From contig JAZUBA010000024.1 of NCBI GenBank assembly GCA_045638265.1, positions 1 to 5,543 on the forward strand: DNA of 5,543 bases. The letters run 5' to 3'. The stretch is from RGIG4140 sp045638265 (GTDB lineage Bacteria > Pseudomonadota > Alphaproteobacteria > CAAHEQ01 > UBA3637). Made by a program: the position numbers and the translations under genes. Shown here piece by piece: positions 5,471 to 5,543 of this stretch. Within the stretch, counting starts at the first letter, position 1, and every line of letters starts with the position of its first letter. The notes under the pieces were generated by a model, which was not told the origin of the DNA, did not search any database, and was given only the letters and a program-made list of their open reading frames with translations.

Positions 5471-5489
5471 TAGTTTTTTATTATGCAAG
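5459..5489 (-). promoter_or_regulatory. Bacteroidetes-type promoter of arsR and the redox operon
   Basis: On the minus strand TAATTTTG (5459-5466) matches TAnnTTTG. CTTG at 5486-5489, 19 nt upstream, is a one-mismatch -33 box. The predicted start is near 5453, giving a leader of about 13 nt before the arsR ATG at 5440. Confidence 0.65.
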
Positions 5490-5514
5490 AAAAAATTGTA
5501 AAATTTTTAAAATT

Positions 5515-5542
5515 AAAAAAGCAGCCTTACAGCTGCTTTTTT
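5515..5542. terminator. Bidirectional rho-independent terminator
   Basis: Six As, the stem GCAGC (5521-5525), loop CTTACA, GCTGC (5532-5536) and six Ts form a symmetric hairpin with a T tract on either strand. It probably ends transcription of a gene just outside the window and insulates the arsR promoter. Confidence 0.8.
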
Positions 5543-5543
5543 A

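Overview
The window looks like chromosomal DNA of a member of the Bacteroidales (Bacteroides, Parabacteroides or Prevotella-like). The reasons are AT-rich non-coding DNA, no obvious Shine-Dalgarno sequences, three promoters that fit the Bacteroidetes sigma pattern (TTTG at -33, TAnnTTTG at -7), and a lipoprotein whose lipobox is followed by an acidic stretch. Every gene I accept is on the minus strand, so the biological order runs from high to low coordinates.

Region 1 (about 5543 to 1411) is a seven-gene redox and transport operon. It starts just inside a bidirectional terminator that closes the neighbouring unit. Its order is an ArsR-family repressor with a Cys-rich tail, a small lipoprotein, an outer-membrane beta-barrel, a periplasmic thioredoxin-fold protein (ArsF-like), a CcdA/DsbD-like membrane protein (ArsG-like), a 77-residue cytoplasmic thioredoxin-like protein, and a PF03773 (ArsP_1/YraQ) permease. 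From the lipoprotein onward the genes overlap or lie 2 to 4 nt apart. A palindromic operator covers the arsR -7 box. A related second palindrome and a terminator-like hairpin lie between arsR and the lipoprotein. The parts fit a relay carrying reducing equivalents, and possibly a thiol-reactive substrate, from cytoplasm to outer membrane. Known relatives suggest (organo)arsenicals, but the sequence does not fix the substrate.

Region 2 (1410 to 406) holds a gene for an HXXEE-domain membrane protein. It has an in-frame TAA at codon 110, so it appears as two ORFs that are one reading frame. The gene sits between two nearly identical direct repeats of about 100 bp (406-508 and 1196-1295). Each copy ends at or close to the -33 box of the next gene's promoter, so the repeat looks like a duplicated upstream regulatory block.

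Region 3 (405 to 1) holds a promoter whose -33 element lies inside a TTTG tetranucleotide tract, followed by the first 111 codons of a secreted, beta-strand-rich protein that runs off the window.
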